Source: Lachnospiraceae bacterium UBA935
GTDB lineage: Bacteria > Bacillota > Clostridia > Lachnospirales > Lachnospiraceae
DNA length: 40,298 nt
NCBI GenBank assembly: GCA_002293525.1
Contig: DBDJ01000055.1
Location: 4,262 to 44,559 of the forward strand
Direction: 5' to 3'
Shown: in pieces, positions 39,465 to 40,298 of the stretch
Layout of the letters: each line of letters starts with the position of its first letter
Position numbering within the stretch: the first letter of the stretch is position 1
Notes under the pieces: generated by a model
What the model saw: the letters and a program-made list of their open reading frames with translations, nothing else
Database searches by the model: none
What the model was told of the DNA's origin: nothing
Program-made: the position numbers and the translations under genes

Positions 39465-40220
39465 TTACTGCTCAATATAGGTCTGCACCAGTTCGTCAAA
39501 CGTACCGTCTTCAATGATTTCCTTCAATGCCCCGTTGATCTGGTCAGCCAGTTCGGTATCGCCCTTTGGCAGCGCGATGGCATAATACTCCATAGCAAAC
39601 CCGAACTGCGTACCGTCCAATGCTACCAGTTCATCCGAATATTGATCGGCAAATACCTGGGCCGGGTTCTGATCAAGGATCACACAGTCTACCCTCCCGT
39701 TCAGCAGATCATTGACGGCATCGACAGGTTTATTGAACTGGGCCGGCGTAGCCCCGGCAATCTCATCCTGAACAATGAAATCGCCTGTAGTTCCCAGCTG
39801 CACGCCGATGGTCTTGCCTTCCAGGTCGGCCGCCGTGGCAATATCCGAGCCTGCCGGGACGATCACATATTGTAACGCCTCATAGTAAGGATTGGAGAAA
39901 TCCACCATCTCAAGCCGTTCTTCTTCAATGGTCATTCCCGCTATGGCAACGTCGATCTTCGTTCCGATAGCACCTACCAAAGAAGCAAACTCCAGATTCT
40001 CAATCTGAATTTCCATCCCAAGCTTGTCGGCAATTGCGTTAATCAGGGCAATGTCGAAGCCTTCCGGTTCGCCGCTGTCTCCGATATACTCAAAAGGCGG
40101 AAACTCGGCATTGGTTCCTACGATAAGAACTTCTCCTGTCGTCTCGTCTCCTTGCCCGCAGGCTGTCAGTAAACTAAAACTTACAACAAGGGTCAATGCT
40201 GCTGCTACTATTCTTTTCAT
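39465..40220 (-). CDS. Amino acid ABC transporter substrate-binding lipoprotein
   Basis: 251 aa, family 3 extracellular solute-binding protein. Signal peptide with lipobox LLTAC (Cys21), then VGTNAEFPPFEYIGDSGEPE and GFDIALINAIADKLG, VAIAGMTIEEERLEMVDFSNPYY, IGVQLGTTGDF and RVDCVILDQNPAQVF. The conserved Asp in the DFS/NPYY segment and Arg/Thr contacts indicate binding of a polar amino acid. The ATG at 40220 follows GGGAGGCAGTACC; an upstream in-frame ATG at 40247 lacks such a site. First gene of the transporter operon; the 78 bp to the window end hold no clear promoter. Confidence 0.95.
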   Translation of the reverse strand: MKRIVAAALTLVVSFSLLTACGQGDETTGEVLIVGTNAEFPPFEYIGDSGEPEGFDIALINAIADKLGMEIQIENLEFASLVGAIGTKIDVAIAGMTIEEERLEMVDFSNPYYEALQYVIVPAGSDIATAADLEGKTIGVQLGTTGDFIVQDEIAGATPAQFNKPVDAVNDLLNGRVDCVILDQNPAQVFADQYSDELVALDGTQFGFAMEYYAIALPKGDTELADQINGALKEIIEDGTFDELVQTYIEQ

Positions 40221-40298
40221 GGTACTGCCTCCCTTTATGAACGGCATAAATATACTGCCGATACTGATTTACTCAGATTATGTTATTCGTAGCTTACC

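Overview
The window looks like chromosomal DNA from an anaerobic Bacillota, most likely a Clostridia/Lachnospiraceae-type organism. The reasons are AGGAGG-type ribosome binding sites nearly throughout, TTGACA/TATAAT promoters, an AgrC/LytTR two-component pair, a UPF0735 ACT protein next to hom, an ApgM-type enzyme inside the threonine operon, HelD, and several oxygen-sensitive enzyme families (radical SAM, B12-radical SAM, U32). TAA, TAG and TGA all serve as normal terminators. No rRNA, tRNA, CRISPR array or intact transposase was recognised. Family assignments come from motif recognition; no database search was run.

Layout. (1) 1-1020: a membrane-anchored protein of unknown function behind a good promoter. 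(2) 1055-4656, minus strand: a bacteriocin-type locus made of a small secreted protein gene with an in-frame TAA in its signal peptide, two FtsX/MacB-like permeases and an ATPase. (3) 5063-9349, minus: an aspartate-family operon (ACT regulator, homoserine dehydrogenase, ApgM-like presumptive homoserine kinase, aspartokinase), with dapF at 9986-10828. Between them lies a candidate type I toxin-antitoxin module (9472-9809). (4) 11081-14750: an anchored hypothetical protein, a methyltransferase and the RNA polymerase-associated ATPase HelD. (5) 14974-28484, minus: a 13-gene, tightly packed, more AT-rich cluster. It encodes a methyltransferase, AraC-GNAT regulator, MATE exporter, PLP decarboxylase, U32-family protein, GHMP kinase-like protein, HisC/CobD-like enzyme, HAD phosphatase, second methyltransferase, MiaB-like and B12-binding radical SAM enzymes, CAT-like acyltransferase and DAHP synthase. 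(6) 28892-31813, minus: Hsp33, LytTR regulator and AgrC-like kinase. (7) 32036-34701: broken genes, including a secreted protein with a perfect promoter but an internal TGA. (8) 34818-40220, minus: methyltransferase, hisC, family 2 glycosyltransferase and a polar amino acid ABC transporter.

The best candidate for an undescribed system is region 5. It has the parts of a small-molecule pathway (aromatic supply, decarboxylation, phosphorylation/dephosphorylation, radical and SAM tailoring, acylation, export, dedicated regulator) but no NRPS, PKS or recognisable RiPP precursor. HelD, whose relatives can protect RNA polymerase from rifamycins, lies just beyond its downstream end.

The window is also unusually rich in single-stop interruptions: TAA in the bacteriocin-like gene, TGA in the secreted protein, and TAG between the glycosyltransferase and hisC, which are otherwise one open frame. 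A dispersed palindromic repeat family (10851, 14834, 14939, 17984) marks several intergenic gaps.
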